Notes: generated by a model from the letters alone, not told the origin. A DNA stretch of 64,000 bases from an uncultured Chitinophaga sp. (GCA_902168205.1 CABHOK010000014.1:1-64000); one strand, 5' to 3'. Counted from the stretch's first letter, positions 17,764 to 26,535 are shown. Made by a program: numbers and translations.

Positions 17764-19413
17764 ATGGATATACTCCTGTCCGTTTCGCGAAATACATTTT
17801 CGGAATTCCGAAAATTAAAAATAGTGGCCTGTATGGCTATCTTTCTTCTGGGACTAAATTCCTATACAACGGCACAAACCCATTCTTCTAAAATTGACAG
17901 TCTTGACAATTTATTAAAAACTCTTCCGGAGGATACAACCCGTGTTAACACACTTCTCAAGCTGTGCGGAGTGCTTTCGTATAGCGATACCAAGCGGGTA
18001 CAGGAAGTAGCGACCGAAACCATTGACCTTTCTCAAAAAATTGACTTCAAAAAGGGTGAAGGAAAAGGGTACGTCTATATGGGGTATTACTATCACCGTT
18101 TAGGCAATGAACCCCGTGCCATTGAATTTTTGCTGAAGGCTCTCGCTATCTTCGAGGCTATACCGGATAACCGCCAGGTCGCGGTGTGCAACAACAACGT
18201 TGGCGTTATTTATCTTTCGCAAGACGATACAAAGTCTGCCTTGCTTCACTTTAACAAAGCGCTATCATCGTGGACCGATCAAGGCTATAAAAGCGGCATT
18301 GCACGTGCACTCGGAAACATTGCAGATGTATATGAAACCGAAAAGAATGATTCTCTTGCGTTGCAATATTATCAGCGGTCGCTGGCTATAAATGAAGAGA
18401 CAAAGGATAAGTCGGCCGTGAGTAATATACTCAATGCGATGGGTGAGATCTATTTCCGCAGTCAGCGTTATGATGAGTCTTTCAAATATCAGCAACGAGC
18501 TTTGCAACTTGCCATTGAAACCGGAAGCATCAACCTGCAGTCGGGTATATATACTGCTCTCAGCGATCTATACCTGGTCAGGAATAATCCCGGCCAGGCA
18601 GTGTCCCATGCGGAGCGTGCCCTTGAAATCGGCAAGAAGATCGACTCGAAACGAAATGTAGCCGACAGCTACTTGCAGCTTTCGAAAGTATATGCCGCTG
18701 CTAAAAACTATCCGAAGGCTTATGAGTTCCAATCCCTATATGTAGCGCTTAACGACAGCCTTAAAAGTTCGGAGAACCTGAGCAATATTGAAAAAGTGAA
18801 AGCGAATTATGAGCTTGACAAAAAGGAACTTGAGATCAAAGCATTGAATCATGAAATGCGTGTTAAGATCATTCGCAGAAATTCATTTATAGCAGCGTGC
18901 CTCGCACTGCTGGTGATTGGTGCACTGGTGTACAACCGGCAACACATGATCATGAAGAAGCGGCTGGAAGCAAAAAGACAATTGCTCGATTTTTATACAC
19001 AAAATCTCCGCGAGAAATCCGAAATGATCGATAAGATCAACCAGGATATAGAAACGCTCAAACAGAAATCTGCTGAAGAAGATACCGAGATTGATAAATA
19101 CAACAAGATCCTTCATGCAGCCATTCTTACCGATGAAGACTGGGAGAATTTCAAGAAGGCGTTTGAAGAAGTGTATCCACGTTTCTTCGCCAAGCTTCGT
19201 TACCATTACCCGGATATTACGGTTGCCGAGCTTCGGTTATCTGCACTTATAAAACTAAAGCTGTCGCTGAAAGAATCTGCATCCATGCTGGGTATATCTC
19301 CGGAGAGTATAAAGAAATCGCGTTACCGCCTCCGAAAGAAATTTGACCTGCCCGAAAAAGAAACGCTGGAAGATTTCATTAACAAGATTACCTATTTGAA
19401 GGCGGCTTCGTAA
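17764..19413 (+). CDS. TPR-repeat transmembrane regulator with C-terminal HTH
   Basis: A 549-residue protein of a common Bacteroidota type: N-terminal signal or anchor helix (about 20-38), six to seven TPR units between about 90 and 350 (SALLHFNKALSSW, ALQYYQRSLAINEE, QAVSHAERALEIGKK), a membrane helix at about 374-393, a coiled coil, and a LuxR-like helix-turn-helix at the C-terminus (TVAELRLSALIKLKLSLKES then SPESIKKSRYRLRKKF). The TPR part faces the periplasm and the HTH the cytoplasm, suggesting one-component signal transduction across the membrane. DNA target unknown. Single-gene unit. Confidence 0.85.
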   Translation: MDILLSVSRNTFSEFRKLKIVACMAIFLLGLNSYTTAQTHSSKIDSLDNLLKTLPEDTTRVNTLLKLCGVLSYSDTKRVQEVATETIDLSQKIDFKKGEGKGYVYMGYYYHRLGNEPRAIEFLLKALAIFEAIPDNRQVAVCNNNVGVIYLSQDDTKSALLHFNKALSSWTDQGYKSGIARALGNIADVYETEKNDSLALQYYQRSLAINEETKDKSAVSNILNAMGEIYFRSQRYDESFKYQQRALQLAIETGSINLQSGIYTALSDLYLVRNNPGQAVSHAERALEIGKKIDSKRNVADSYLQLSKVYAAAKNYPKAYEFQSLYVALNDSLKSSENLSNIEKVKANYELDKKELEIKALNHEMRVKIIRRNSFIAACLALLVIGALVYNRQHMIMKKRLEAKRQLLDFYTQNLREKSEMIDKINQDIETLKQKSAEEDTEIDKYNKILHAAILTDEDWENFKKAFEEVYPRFFAKLRYHYPDITVAELRLSALIKLKLSLKESASMLGISPESIKKSRYRLRKKFDLPEKETLEDFINKITYLKAAS

Positions 19414-19617
19414 CTTCTTTCAGCCTGTATCTATATACAGTTTGGTATTCGCCTATAACAGTCGCATTTAAGTTGCCACACATCTGTTGCTATAACGCAG
19501 CGATCATTGTTTTTTTACCATAACTGTATCAACACGCATAATCGCATAAACTGCGTTTGCAGGTCGCGTGCTGCATTTTTAATTCCCGTAAATATTTTTT
19601 TTTCAAAATCGCTTTTA

Positions 19618-19661
19618 GCAACCAAAAGGTTTCATATATCTTTGTGAAACCAAAAGGTTGC
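19618..19661 (+). promoter_or_regulatory. Promoter with two AACCAAAAGGTT operators flanking a perfect -7 box
   Basis: The palindrome AACCAAAAGGTT occurs at 19620-19631 and again at 19648-19659, centres 28 bases apart. Between them lies TATCTTTG (19637-19644), a perfect Bacteroidota -7 element; the ArsR ATG is at 19665. Binding at both sites would cover the promoter core and start, so autorepression by the first gene product is the natural reading. Confidence 0.8.
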
Positions 19662-19664
19662 ATT

Positions 19665-20009
19665 ATGAGACGAGATGTATTTCAAGGAATAGCAGACCCT
19701 ACGCGCAGGGAGATACTGAATATGATTGCACACAAATCATTGAACGTAAATTCCGTTGCCTCCAATTTTGATGTGAGCCGCACCGCCATTTACAAGCATC
19801 TTAAAATACTCAGCGAGTGCGGCCTGGTAGTGATTCAACAACAAGGCCGCGAACGTTTTTGCGAGGCGCGACTGGATCGGCTAAGTGAAGTATCAGACTG
19901 GGTTGAGCAATACCGTGAAGTATGGACCAAACGCCTGGATAACCTGGAAGATTATCTGAAAGAATTACAATCAAATAAAAAAAAACATGGCAGAAAAAAA
20001 ACTCGCTAA
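19665..20009 (+). CDS. ArsR-family HTH transcriptional regulator
   Basis: A 114-residue winged-helix protein: RRDVFQGIADPTRREILNMI, the recognition helix region VSRTAIYKHLKILSECGLV, and a wing with QGRERFCEA. No metal-binding cysteine cluster is present, so it is the SRPBCC-linked subtype rather than a metal sensor. Start at 19665 is chosen over an in-frame upstream ATG at 19557 because the latter would translate through the promoter/operator and give a non-conserved N-terminus. Its 3' end overlaps the next gene by 23 bases. Likely represses its own operon by binding the paired AACCAAAAGGTT sites. Confidence 0.9.
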   Translation: MRRDVFQGIADPTRREILNMIAHKSLNVNSVASNFDVSRTAIYKHLKILSECGLVVIQQQGRERFCEARLDRLSEVSDWVEQYREVWTKRLDNLEDYLKELQSNKKKHGRKKTR

Positions 20010-20511
20010 CCTGACTGAGGCACGCGACTTTACTTTGGAGCGTACACTGCATGCACCGCGTGAACTTGTGTTCAATGTGTTTTCAGAAGCAAAGCACCTC
20101 GCACACTGGTGGGGCCCGGTTGGGTTCAAGGTTGTTGTAAAGAAACTGGAATTCCGACCTGGAGGTATATTTCATTATTGTATGCAATCTCCTGACCGCA
20201 AAAACGATATGTGGGGACGATTTACATACAATGAAATTATTGCACCTGAAAAAATATCGTTCATCAATTCATTCTCGGATGAAGAAGGTAATATAACAGC
20301 TCCTCCGTTTGACGAGCCCTGGCCGTCTGAAATATATAATCAGATCAACCTGATTGCCCAAGGAGACAAGACACTACTGACGCTGCGTGCTTATCCTCTG
20401 CGTGCTACAGAAGAAGAGCACGCTATATTTCTAAAGGGATTCTCCTCTATGGAGCAGGGCTACGGTGGTACATTCGATGTCCTGGAAACCTACCTGGCCC
20501 AAACGATGTAA
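19987..20511 (+). CDS. SRPBCC (AHSA1-like) domain protein 1
   Basis: A 174-residue START/Bet v1-fold protein of the AHSA1 group: APRELVFNVFSEAKHLAHWWGPVGFK at the N-terminus, FRPGGIFHYCM and EEHAIFLKGFSSMEQGYGGTFDVLETYL at the C-terminus. The fold makes a hydrophobic cavity; ligands are usually unknown. Start inside the arsR gene (23-base overlap) implies translational coupling. First of three tandem paralogues. Confidence 0.87.
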   Translation: MAEKKLANLTEARDFTLERTLHAPRELVFNVFSEAKHLAHWWGPVGFKVVVKKLEFRPGGIFHYCMQSPDRKNDMWGRFTYNEIIAPEKISFINSFSDEEGNITAPPFDEPWPSEIYNQINLIAQGDKTLLTLRAYPLRATEEEHAIFLKGFSSMEQGYGGTFDVLETYLAQTM

Positions 20512-20542
20512 TCTATATATACTATACACAACCCAAAATCTT

Positions 20543-21019
20543 ATGACTGCTAAAATTGAAACCAAACAAGACACTTCAGACCGCGAACTGCTAATGACGC
20601 GTATACTCGATGCACCGCGTGATCTCGTATATGAAGCATGGACGAACCCCAAACATATAGCACAGTGGTGGGGACCAAAAGGTTTTACCAATACAATATA
20701 TGAAATGAAAGTAAAACCCGGAGGCGTGTGGCGCTTTATGATGCACGGACCAGACGGCACCGATTATCCGAACAAGGTTGTTTTTGAAGAAGTGATAAAA
20801 GCCGAACGGCTGGTCTACACGCACGGCTCTGATGATGACAATGATCCGAATTCGTTCCATGTTACGGTAACTTTCGAAGATCAGGGCAAAAAAACAAAAC
20901 TTACAATGCGTATGGTTTTAAAATCAGCCGCTGCATTGGCAGAAGCGAAGAAGTTTGGCGCTGTAGAGGGAGGCAATCAGACTCTGGATCGTCTCGAAGC
21001 ATATTTACCTACGATGTAG
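20543..21019 (+). CDS. SRPBCC (AHSA1-like) domain protein 2
   Basis: A 158-residue paralogue of its neighbours: APRDLVYEAWTNPKHIAQWWGPKGF, KPGGVWRFMMHGPDG and GGNQTLDRLEAYLPTM. Start at 20543 (MTAKIE) is preferred over an in-frame ATG at 20465, which would overlap the previous gene by 47 bases and add a non-homologous leader. Lies 31 bases after protein 1 in the ArsR-controlled transcript. Function unknown. Confidence 0.87.
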   Translation: MTAKIETKQDTSDRELLMTRILDAPRDLVYEAWTNPKHIAQWWGPKGFTNTIYEMKVKPGGVWRFMMHGPDGTDYPNKVVFEEVIKAERLVYTHGSDDDNDPNSFHVTVTFEDQGKKTKLTMRMVLKSAAALAEAKKFGAVEGGNQTLDRLEAYLPTM

Positions 21020-21114
21020 TACATATCGGAGTAATAACATCCGTACAACTATATTTTACTCGTCATTACATAAACTAAAACACCGGATTCACCGATCCGG
21101 CAACCGAATACACC

Positions 21115-21624
21115 ATGGTACAAATTAATGAACCCATCAACGATACGGCAAAGCGCCAGGTCGTTATCACGCGCGTATTGAATGCTCCTCGTGAACTTGT
21201 ATTCAAAGCTTTTACCGATCCTAAACACCTGGTGCGCTGGTATGCACCGGTTGGCTGCACACTTCACATTGCTTCGTTCGATGCAAGAGAAGGTGGCGCC
21301 TTTCACACGTGCATTCGTAGTACGCAACATCACGACTGCTGGTGCAAAGGTATATTTCTGGAAGTTGCTGAACCCAAGCGACTGGTATATACCATGGCAG
21401 TTGCTGATGAACAAGGCAATCTTGTGAGTCCGGCAGATGCCGGCATGGATCCGGAATGGCCTGCGGAAACTGTTCTCACCATAACATTCGAAGAGCACGA
21501 TGGCAGTACGAAAGTAACATTACACCAGACAGCTCTGGAATCTGTGGCCAAACGTACCGGTGCATATCCGAGCTGGTTACAAATGCTGGATAATCTTGAA
21601 GAAGAGCTCAAGTATGTTCAGTAG
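21115..21624 (+). CDS. SRPBCC (AHSA1-like) domain protein 3
   Basis: A 169-residue third paralogue: APRELVFKAFTDPKHLVRWYAPVGC near the start, AREGGAFHTCIRS, and YPSWLQMLDNLEEELKYV at the end. It has YAP where proteins 1 and 2 have WGP in the cavity-forming block, so its ligand pocket may differ. The gap from protein 2 is 95 bases; the set ends at the terminator at 21661. Confidence 0.86.
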   Translation: MVQINEPINDTAKRQVVITRVLNAPRELVFKAFTDPKHLVRWYAPVGCTLHIASFDAREGGAFHTCIRSTQHHDCWCKGIFLEVAEPKRLVYTMAVADEQGNLVSPADAGMDPEWPAETVLTITFEEHDGSTKVTLHQTALESVAKRTGAYPSWLQMLDNLEEELKYVQ

Positions 21625-21660
21625 TATACGCAATATATAGCAATACTATAAGTCCCATAA

Positions 21661-21699
21661 AAAACAAAAGGCGTAACAAGAAGTTACGCCTTTCCTGTA
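21661..21699. terminator. Bidirectional terminator between SRPBCC operon and GlxA-type regulator
   Basis: AAAGGCGTAAC (21667-21677) pairs perfectly with GTTACGCCTTT (21683-21693), loop 5 bases, with A-rich left and T-rich right ends. It serves both convergent transcripts. Confidence 0.85.
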
Positions 21700-21718
21700 T
21701 ATAGCTTATCAAAGATCG

Positions 21719-22702
21719 TTAAGCAAACGCGCCTTCTTTATTATACTTATTTCTGTATTCCAAAGGTGATAGCCCGGTAGCGCGCTTGAAGATGGTACGG
21801 AAAGCTTTTGTATCCGAGTACCCGACATCGCTCATGATCTCGTTGATATTTTTGCGGCTGGTTTCAAAACTCTTTTTCGCAGCTTCTATCTTGACACGCT
21901 GTATATATTCCGATACGGTATTGCAAGTAGCTTTTTTGAATCTGCGCTCAAGACTTCTTCTGCCTACAGCAAACATATCGGACAGTTGATCGACTGTAAT
22001 TCTCTCCTGGAAATTCTGTTCAATAAACTCCTGCGCTTTCTTTACCGATTCATCCTGGTGATCTTTTTGTCCCCTGAACATAATGAATGCCGACTGACTA
22101 CTTCGATCTATTTCAATGGCAAAATATTTAGCTGCCAATATGGACAGTTCGCGATCGGTATATTTCTCCAATATATAAAGCAGCAAGTTCCAGAACGAGT
22201 TTGCACCACCGCTGGAATAAATGCCTTGCTCGTCTGTTATAATTTTATCCGAAACCAGTTCTATAGATGGGAACATTCTTCTGAATTCATTGACGGATAG
22301 CCAGTGCGTTGCAACGCGCTTGCCATCTACAAGGCCCGTAGCCGCCAGTAAAAACGCACCTACACAAAGGCTCGCTATCTCGGCACCTCTATTATGCTGT
22401 TTCACAATCCACGGAAAAAATTCTGCATTCGCAGCGATCACTGTATTCATATCACCATTTACAGCCGGTATAATAATCAGGTCTGTCTTATTCACATCGT
22501 TTACCAATACATCTGGCGATACTTTAAACAAGCGGTCATATACCTGTGCATCTTTATCTATACCCACCAGTTGTACATTGAACAAACGAGGTCTTCCCAT
22601 ACTCTCCAGAAAATCATTCGCCTTGGTAAAACAGGTAAACGCACCTTCAATACAACTTAAGGCGGCAGCACCTTTCGGAACAAGAATAGAAATGTGTTTC
22701 AT
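21719..22702 (-). CDS. GlxA-family transcriptional regulator (DJ-1/PfpI plus AraC HTH)
   Basis: A 327-residue regulator. The N-terminal half (1-200) is a DJ-1/PfpI domain with the nucleophile-elbow region ASLCVGAFLLAATGLVDGKRVATHW; the C-terminal half (225-320) is an AraC/XylS double HTH (ERITVDQLSDMFAVGRRSLERRFKKAT, then INEIMSDVGYSDTKAFRTIFKRATGLSP). The DJ-1 part likely binds a metabolite rather than catalysing. No obvious target gene is adjacent; the divergent neighbour is a class III cyclase. Confidence 0.9.
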   Translation of the reverse strand: MKHISILVPKGAAALSCIEGAFTCFTKANDFLESMGRPRLFNVQLVGIDKDAQVYDRLFKVSPDVLVNDVNKTDLIIIPAVNGDMNTVIAANAEFFPWIVKQHNRGAEIASLCVGAFLLAATGLVDGKRVATHWLSVNEFRRMFPSIELVSDKIITDEQGIYSSGGANSFWNLLLYILEKYTDRELSILAAKYFAIEIDRSSQSAFIMFRGQKDHQDESVKKAQEFIEQNFQERITVDQLSDMFAVGRRSLERRFKKATCNTVSEYIQRVKIEAAKKSFETSRKNINEIMSDVGYSDTKAFRTIFKRATGLSPLEYRNKYNKEGAFA

Positions 22703-22831
22703 GGGTTTAATATTTTAGAAAGTAATCTTCTGAAAATACCGTTTCAGCTACCCAAAACTAGCAGAAGATAATGTCGCAGTCAACCCTTTTTATTGCCGTA
22801 TTTACACCCCCGCTACTTCCTTTGCACATGC

Positions 22832-22839
22832 TACTTTTG
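22832..22839 (+). promoter_or_regulatory. Candidate -7 element TACTTTTG for the cyclase gene
   Basis: Perfect TAnnTTTG match, 73 bases upstream of the cyclase ATG in the divergent 210-base gap. No correctly spaced -33 TTTG is visible. Confidence 0.4.
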
Positions 22840-22912
22840 TACAGTAGTTAAGCGGGAGTGGGAAGACGAGCAGCAGAGAATTGAACTATTGTTTTAACAA
22901 AATCTTAAAGTT

Positions 22913-24013
22913 ATGAACCCAAGAACACGACTTAAATTCAGACAGCTTGGCGTCATCACCTGCGCGTGGCTCGTGGTCGGAGTACTTATTACCGTATACG
23001 ATCACCTGGTTTTACTAACCAACAATTCACTCGGCCCGTCAGCAGACTATTCTTTTGTTCTCTCGCTGGTTTTCAACCTTGGCTCTGCTCTCATCGGTGC
23101 AGCACTGGGCGGAAGCTTCATGGTTTTCTTTGTAAATGAAAAATACCAGGATAAATCCTACGGATATACAATCATGGCAGTGAGTGTCTCATTCCTCATC
23201 ATCATACTTATCATTATGCTTGTACTCGGGTCTGTTTCTGTTCCGCTAAAAACCGGAAGACCACTCTCCGATCCTATCACGCAGGAAGCATTCAGAAATT
23301 TCCTATTCGACAGTTCACGTCTTAAGAACACCATGGTATGGTTTATTGTAGTAGCCATTACACAATTGTTGTTTCAGATCAGCAGTAAATTTGGTCAGGG
23401 CACCTTCGGGAATATTATCCGCGGAAAATACAATACCCCTAAAGAAGAGAACCGCATCTTTATGTTTCTCGATCTGAATTCTTCTACTACTATGGCAGAG
23501 CAACTGGGCGATGAAAAATATCATGAACTGTTAAAAGATTTCTTTGCTGATATAACCAACCCGGTGCTGGCCAATAAAGGAGAGATTTATCAATATGTAG
23601 GAGACGAAGTAATCGTTGCGTGGAAATATGATGACGGTGTTGAAAGCAACCGTTGTGTACAATGCTTCTTCGATATTAAACTGCATATCGAACAGAAACG
23701 TGAAAAGTATATGAAGCGCTACGGACTTGTGCCTTCGTTCAAAGCAGGTATACACTGTGGTAAAGTTGTAGCCGGTGAAGTTGGTATCATAAAAAGAGAT
23801 ATAACCTATTCGGGAGATGTATTGAACACGACATCACGCATTCTCAGTATGTGTAAAGAATTCAATGCTGAGATCATTGCTTCCTCTGATCTGATATCAA
23901 ATCTTAGTCTCACCAGTAACTATACACCCATGCCACTCGGTGCTATTAAGCTAAGAGGCAAAGAAAAAGAAGTATTGTTAAGCTCATTCAAACCGCTGGC
24001 ACTGGCCAGCTAA
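22913..24013 (+). CDS. Membrane-bound class III nucleotidyl cyclase
   Basis: A 366-residue protein: four membrane helices (about 13-34, 47-73, 86-108 and 140-157) then a class III adenylate/guanylate cyclase domain (181-350). Metal-binding aspartates are in FLDLNSST (D187) and VGDEVIVAW (D231); the transition-state pair in GDVLNTTSRI is N305 and R309. The substrate-selecting positions, normally Lys and Asp or Thr in adenylyl cyclases, align with Q227 and T298, so the base specificity cannot be inferred. Product could be cAMP or cGMP. It stands alone, with an unrelated small gene 30 bases downstream. Confidence 0.88.
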   Translation: MNPRTRLKFRQLGVITCAWLVVGVLITVYDHLVLLTNNSLGPSADYSFVLSLVFNLGSALIGAALGGSFMVFFVNEKYQDKSYGYTIMAVSVSFLIIILIIMLVLGSVSVPLKTGRPLSDPITQEAFRNFLFDSSRLKNTMVWFIVVAITQLLFQISSKFGQGTFGNIIRGKYNTPKEENRIFMFLDLNSSTTMAEQLGDEKYHELLKDFFADITNPVLANKGEIYQYVGDEVIVAWKYDDGVESNRCVQCFFDIKLHIEQKREKYMKRYGLVPSFKAGIHCGKVVAGEVGIIKRDITYSGDVLNTTSRILSMCKEFNAEIIASSDLISNLSLTSNYTPMPLGAIKLRGKEKEVLLSSFKPLALAS

Positions 24014-24043
24014 ATAACGACAACAAACTATACATCGATCTTT

Positions 24044-24493
24044 ATGGAACACTATAGATTGGAAAAAGATATCAGCATCATGTGCGTTACAGCCAGGTCG
24101 TTTCCGGATGGTATACTGGAAGCCTTCCGGACCTTGGAGAGCAAACATCCGTCCATCGGCAAGCGAACCTTCTTTGGGATTTCCTATATGGACACTGACG
24201 GCAAAATCGTATACAAAGCCGCAGCCGAAGAAGAATATACCGGCGAAGCAAAAAAGTATAATTGCGAAACTTTCATCATTACCAAAGGAGATTATTTCGC
24301 GGAGACAATACATAAATTCATGCAGGATTCTAATTTGATCGAAGATTCGTTCAACCGGCTGCTCACAACGCCATGGCTAGACAAAACATTTCCGTGCGTA
24401 GAGTGGTATATAAATGACAAGGAAGTACGCTGCATGGTGCGCATACGTGTACCCGAAAACCAAGCTATCAATACGATTGTTAACAATTCATAA
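24044..24493 (+). CDS. Small soluble protein, GyrI/effector-binding-like
   Basis: A 149-residue cytoplasmic protein. The layout (YRLEKDISIMCVTARSFPDGILEAFRTLE, then RTFFGISYMDTDGKIVYKAAAEE and a C-terminal DKTFPCVEWYIND) resembles a stand-alone GyrI-like effector-binding fold, but no strong motif fixes this. Thirty bases after the cyclase and 19 before a VOC protein, so the three may be co-transcribed. Function unknown. Confidence 0.55.
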   Translation: MEHYRLEKDISIMCVTARSFPDGILEAFRTLESKHPSIGKRTFFGISYMDTDGKIVYKAAAEEEYTGEAKKYNCETFIITKGDYFAETIHKFMQDSNLIEDSFNRLLTTPWLDKTFPCVEWYINDKEVRCMVRIRVPENQAINTIVNNS

Positions 24494-24512
24494 ACCCTAA
24501 ATATTTTCAACC

Positions 24513-24944
24513 ATGGCAAGCATTAATCCTTATCTCAACTTCAATGGAAACACGGAAGAAGCCTTTAACTTTTACAAATCTGTATTTGGAGGAGAGTTTC
24601 TGGTGTTGCAACGTTTTAAAGACATGCCCGAAACAGCCAATGTACCGGCTGCGGATCAAAACAAAGTTATGCACGTTGCACTACCCATTGGCAAAGGAAA
24701 TATACTGATGGCAACCGATGCGCTAGAATCAGCAGGGCACACAGTAACCTTTGGCACTAATTTTTCCGTAGCGATCAGTCCGGATGATGAAAAGGAAGCA
24801 AAACATTTGTTTAACGGTCTTTCTGCCGGAGGACAAATAGCCGTACCGTTTGACAAAGCGCCATGGGGTGCGTACTTCGGCATGTTCACTGACAAATTCG
24901 GAGTGCAGTGGATGGTGAACTACGATGAAAATCCGAGAAGATAA
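24513..24944 (+). CDS. VOC-family protein (PhnB-like)
   Basis: A 143-residue glyoxalase/bleomycin-resistance fold protein of the PhnB subgroup: starts MASINPYLNFNGNTEEAFNFYKSVFGGEF and ends APWGAYFGMFTDKFGVQWMVNY, both hallmark blocks. The family often lacks full metal ligands and enzymatic function is rarely known. Followed 37 bases later by a small ferredoxin-like protein gene. Confidence 0.88.
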   Translation: MASINPYLNFNGNTEEAFNFYKSVFGGEFLVLQRFKDMPETANVPAADQNKVMHVALPIGKGNILMATDALESAGHTVTFGTNFSVAISPDDEKEAKHLFNGLSAGGQIAVPFDKAPWGAYFGMFTDKFGVQWMVNYDENPRR

Positions 24945-24981
24945 CCGGTACTATATTTCAGAATCAGCAAACATATATAGC

Positions 24982-25242
24982 ATGGTAGAAGTTTTTAAAA
25001 CCAACGTAAAAGACCCGCATCATGCAGCGATGCTGATAGACTGCATTCATAAAACCTTTGACGGCTACAATGCTAATTTTGATCTGGAAGATTGTGATAA
25101 AATTCTGAGGGTAAAATCAACCTCGGGTTTTGTTCAGGCACATGTACTCATTGATCTGCTATATGATCGGGGATTTATAGCTGAAATTCTTCCGGATGAT
25201 ACTACGATCGGTATACCAATTCACCAGATGAGCTTTCACTGA
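24982..25242 (+). CDS. Small HMA-like (ferredoxin-fold) protein without metal-binding cysteines
   Basis: An 86-residue protein with a predicted beta-alpha-beta-beta-alpha-beta order (MVEVFKTNV, HAAMLIDCIHKTF, ANFDLEDCDKILRVKS, VQAHVLIDLLYDRGFIAEIL), as in heavy-metal-associated domains, but the CxxC loop is replaced by DPHH. Start at 24982 is preferred; an ATG at 24925 would overlap the VOC gene by 20 bases and add a non-conserved leader. A terminator follows. Function unknown; similar Bacteroidota proteins are plausible. Confidence 0.65.
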   Translation: MVEVFKTNVKDPHHAAMLIDCIHKTFDGYNANFDLEDCDKILRVKSTSGFVQAHVLIDLLYDRGFIAEILPDDTTIGIPIHQMSFH

Positions 25243-25270
25243 TATAAATCACTCTCAAACATCAAAAATT

Positions 25271-25311
25271 AAAAGCAGTATATCTATAGGCGATATACTG
25301 CTTATTTTTTT
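25271..25311. terminator. Bidirectional terminator between convergent genes
   Basis: AAGCAGTATATC (25273-25284) pairs perfectly with GATATACTGCTT (25292-25303), loop 7 bases, followed by ATTTTTTTC and preceded by A-rich sequence. Confidence 0.85.
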
Positions 25312-26381
25312 CAGCCAGTAACGTCAGCTTGTGAGAGCAATGCCTGAAAGAGCTGCGTTGCATCTTTATATTTTAAAAGCGGAGCGGATTGCCCTGACCA
25401 GAATGTTATATACTCATCTTGATGTGTATTCTGCATAGCAGAACGCAACGCACTCAGAAAATGACTCTGCATCGGGTATGGCGCCAGCAGATGATCTTTA
25501 CCGCGTATCTCATCGGTTAGCCGGCTGCGAATTCCTCTCGCAAGACGGCCTGAGAATATTTTTGTAAGCGTGGTATATTTTGCTTCCGGAGAAAATAGTT
25601 TTTGTTTATGCTCTGCTGTAGCAGCAGATTGTTGTGTGGCCAGAAAAGCCGTTCCTATTTGTACTGCATGTGCACCGAGCGTTAGTGCTGCCCGTATACC
25701 TCTGCCGTCTGCTATACCACCGGCAGCAATTACGGGCACAGATACATGGTCAGCCACTTGTGGAATTAATGCGAAGACACCTGTAAGCGAATCCTCAGCC
25801 GAGCGAAGAAAAGAAGCACGGTGCCCTCCCGCTTCAAAACCGGTGGCAACAATTGCATCAACACCCGCCTGTTCTAATGCTATAGCTTCATCAACCGTAG
25901 TAGCAGTGCCAATGGCTCTGATATTTTTTCTTCGAAACTCTTCGAGCAAATCTCCCGAAGGTATACCGAATATAAAACTGAACACCGGGGGTTTTGCTTC
26001 CAATACAGCCTGCACCTGCTCGTTAAATGATGCACCAAAATTTACAGGCATCGGCGGAAGCGGAACATTGAACTCATTGAAGTAAGGCGCAAAAAGTTCT
26101 TTGAGCTTTTCATATTCGGCCTGTCCAAAAGTTTTCAGTCGTTCATCGCGATCATTAACCCACAGATTTAAAGCATACGGTTTATCCGTTGCTTTACGAA
26201 GCGCATGATTCGTTTGAATAATTTCTTCCGGAGACAAAGGCTGCGCACCAAAAGAGCCCATGCCGCCTAAGTTTGATACGGTGGAAGCCAGTTCAACAGA
26301 AGAGAGTCTTCCACCAAAAGGCCCCTGCACAATCGGGTAGGCTATACCCAGTAGTTCCGTAAATTTTGTTTTTGTCCACAT
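25311..26381 (-). CDS. Nitronate monooxygenase (2-nitropropane dioxygenase family)
   Basis: A 356-residue FMN-dependent TIM-barrel enzyme that oxidises alkyl nitronates, with the family signature: ELLGIAYPIVQGPFGG at the start, GVDAIVATGFEAGGHRASF (catalytic-histidine region) at about 180, VPVIAAGGIADGRGIRAALTLGAHAVQIGTAFL near 225. Cytoplasmic. Single gene between two terminators. Related FMN enzymes with the same fold (enoyl-ACP reductase FabK) are an alternative, but the EAGGHR context favours nitronate monooxygenase. Confidence 0.88.
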   Translation of the reverse strand: MWTKTKFTELLGIAYPIVQGPFGGRLSSVELASTVSNLGGMGSFGAQPLSPEEIIQTNHALRKATDKPYALNLWVNDRDERLKTFGQAEYEKLKELFAPYFNEFNVPLPPMPVNFGASFNEQVQAVLEAKPPVFSFIFGIPSGDLLEEFRRKNIRAIGTATTVDEAIALEQAGVDAIVATGFEAGGHRASFLRSAEDSLTGVFALIPQVADHVSVPVIAAGGIADGRGIRAALTLGAHAVQIGTAFLATQQSAATAEHKQKLFSPEAKYTTLTKIFSGRLARGIRSRLTDEIRGKDHLLAPYPMQSHFLSALRSAMQNTHQDEYITFWSGQSAPLLKYKDATQLFQALLSQADVTG

Positions 26382-26460
26382 AGTATTCGATATATATCCC
26401 TATTAACGTAAGGCTATCTCCATCGATTTATGAATTGGTGTGATGCAGATCACTTTTTAA

Positions 26461-26490
26461 AGATAAAAGGGACTCTTACGAATCCCTTTC
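26461..26490 (-). terminator. Intrinsic terminator after the DUF1080 gene
   Basis: AAAGGGA (26466-26472) pairs with TCCCTTT (26483-26489). On the minus strand the stem is followed by TATCTTTAAAAAG, so it ends the transcript of the gene at 26536. Confidence 0.6.
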
Positions 26491-26535
26491 TTTGTCTTTT
26501 AGGATACTGATCCGAAATACGGAAATACATTACAC

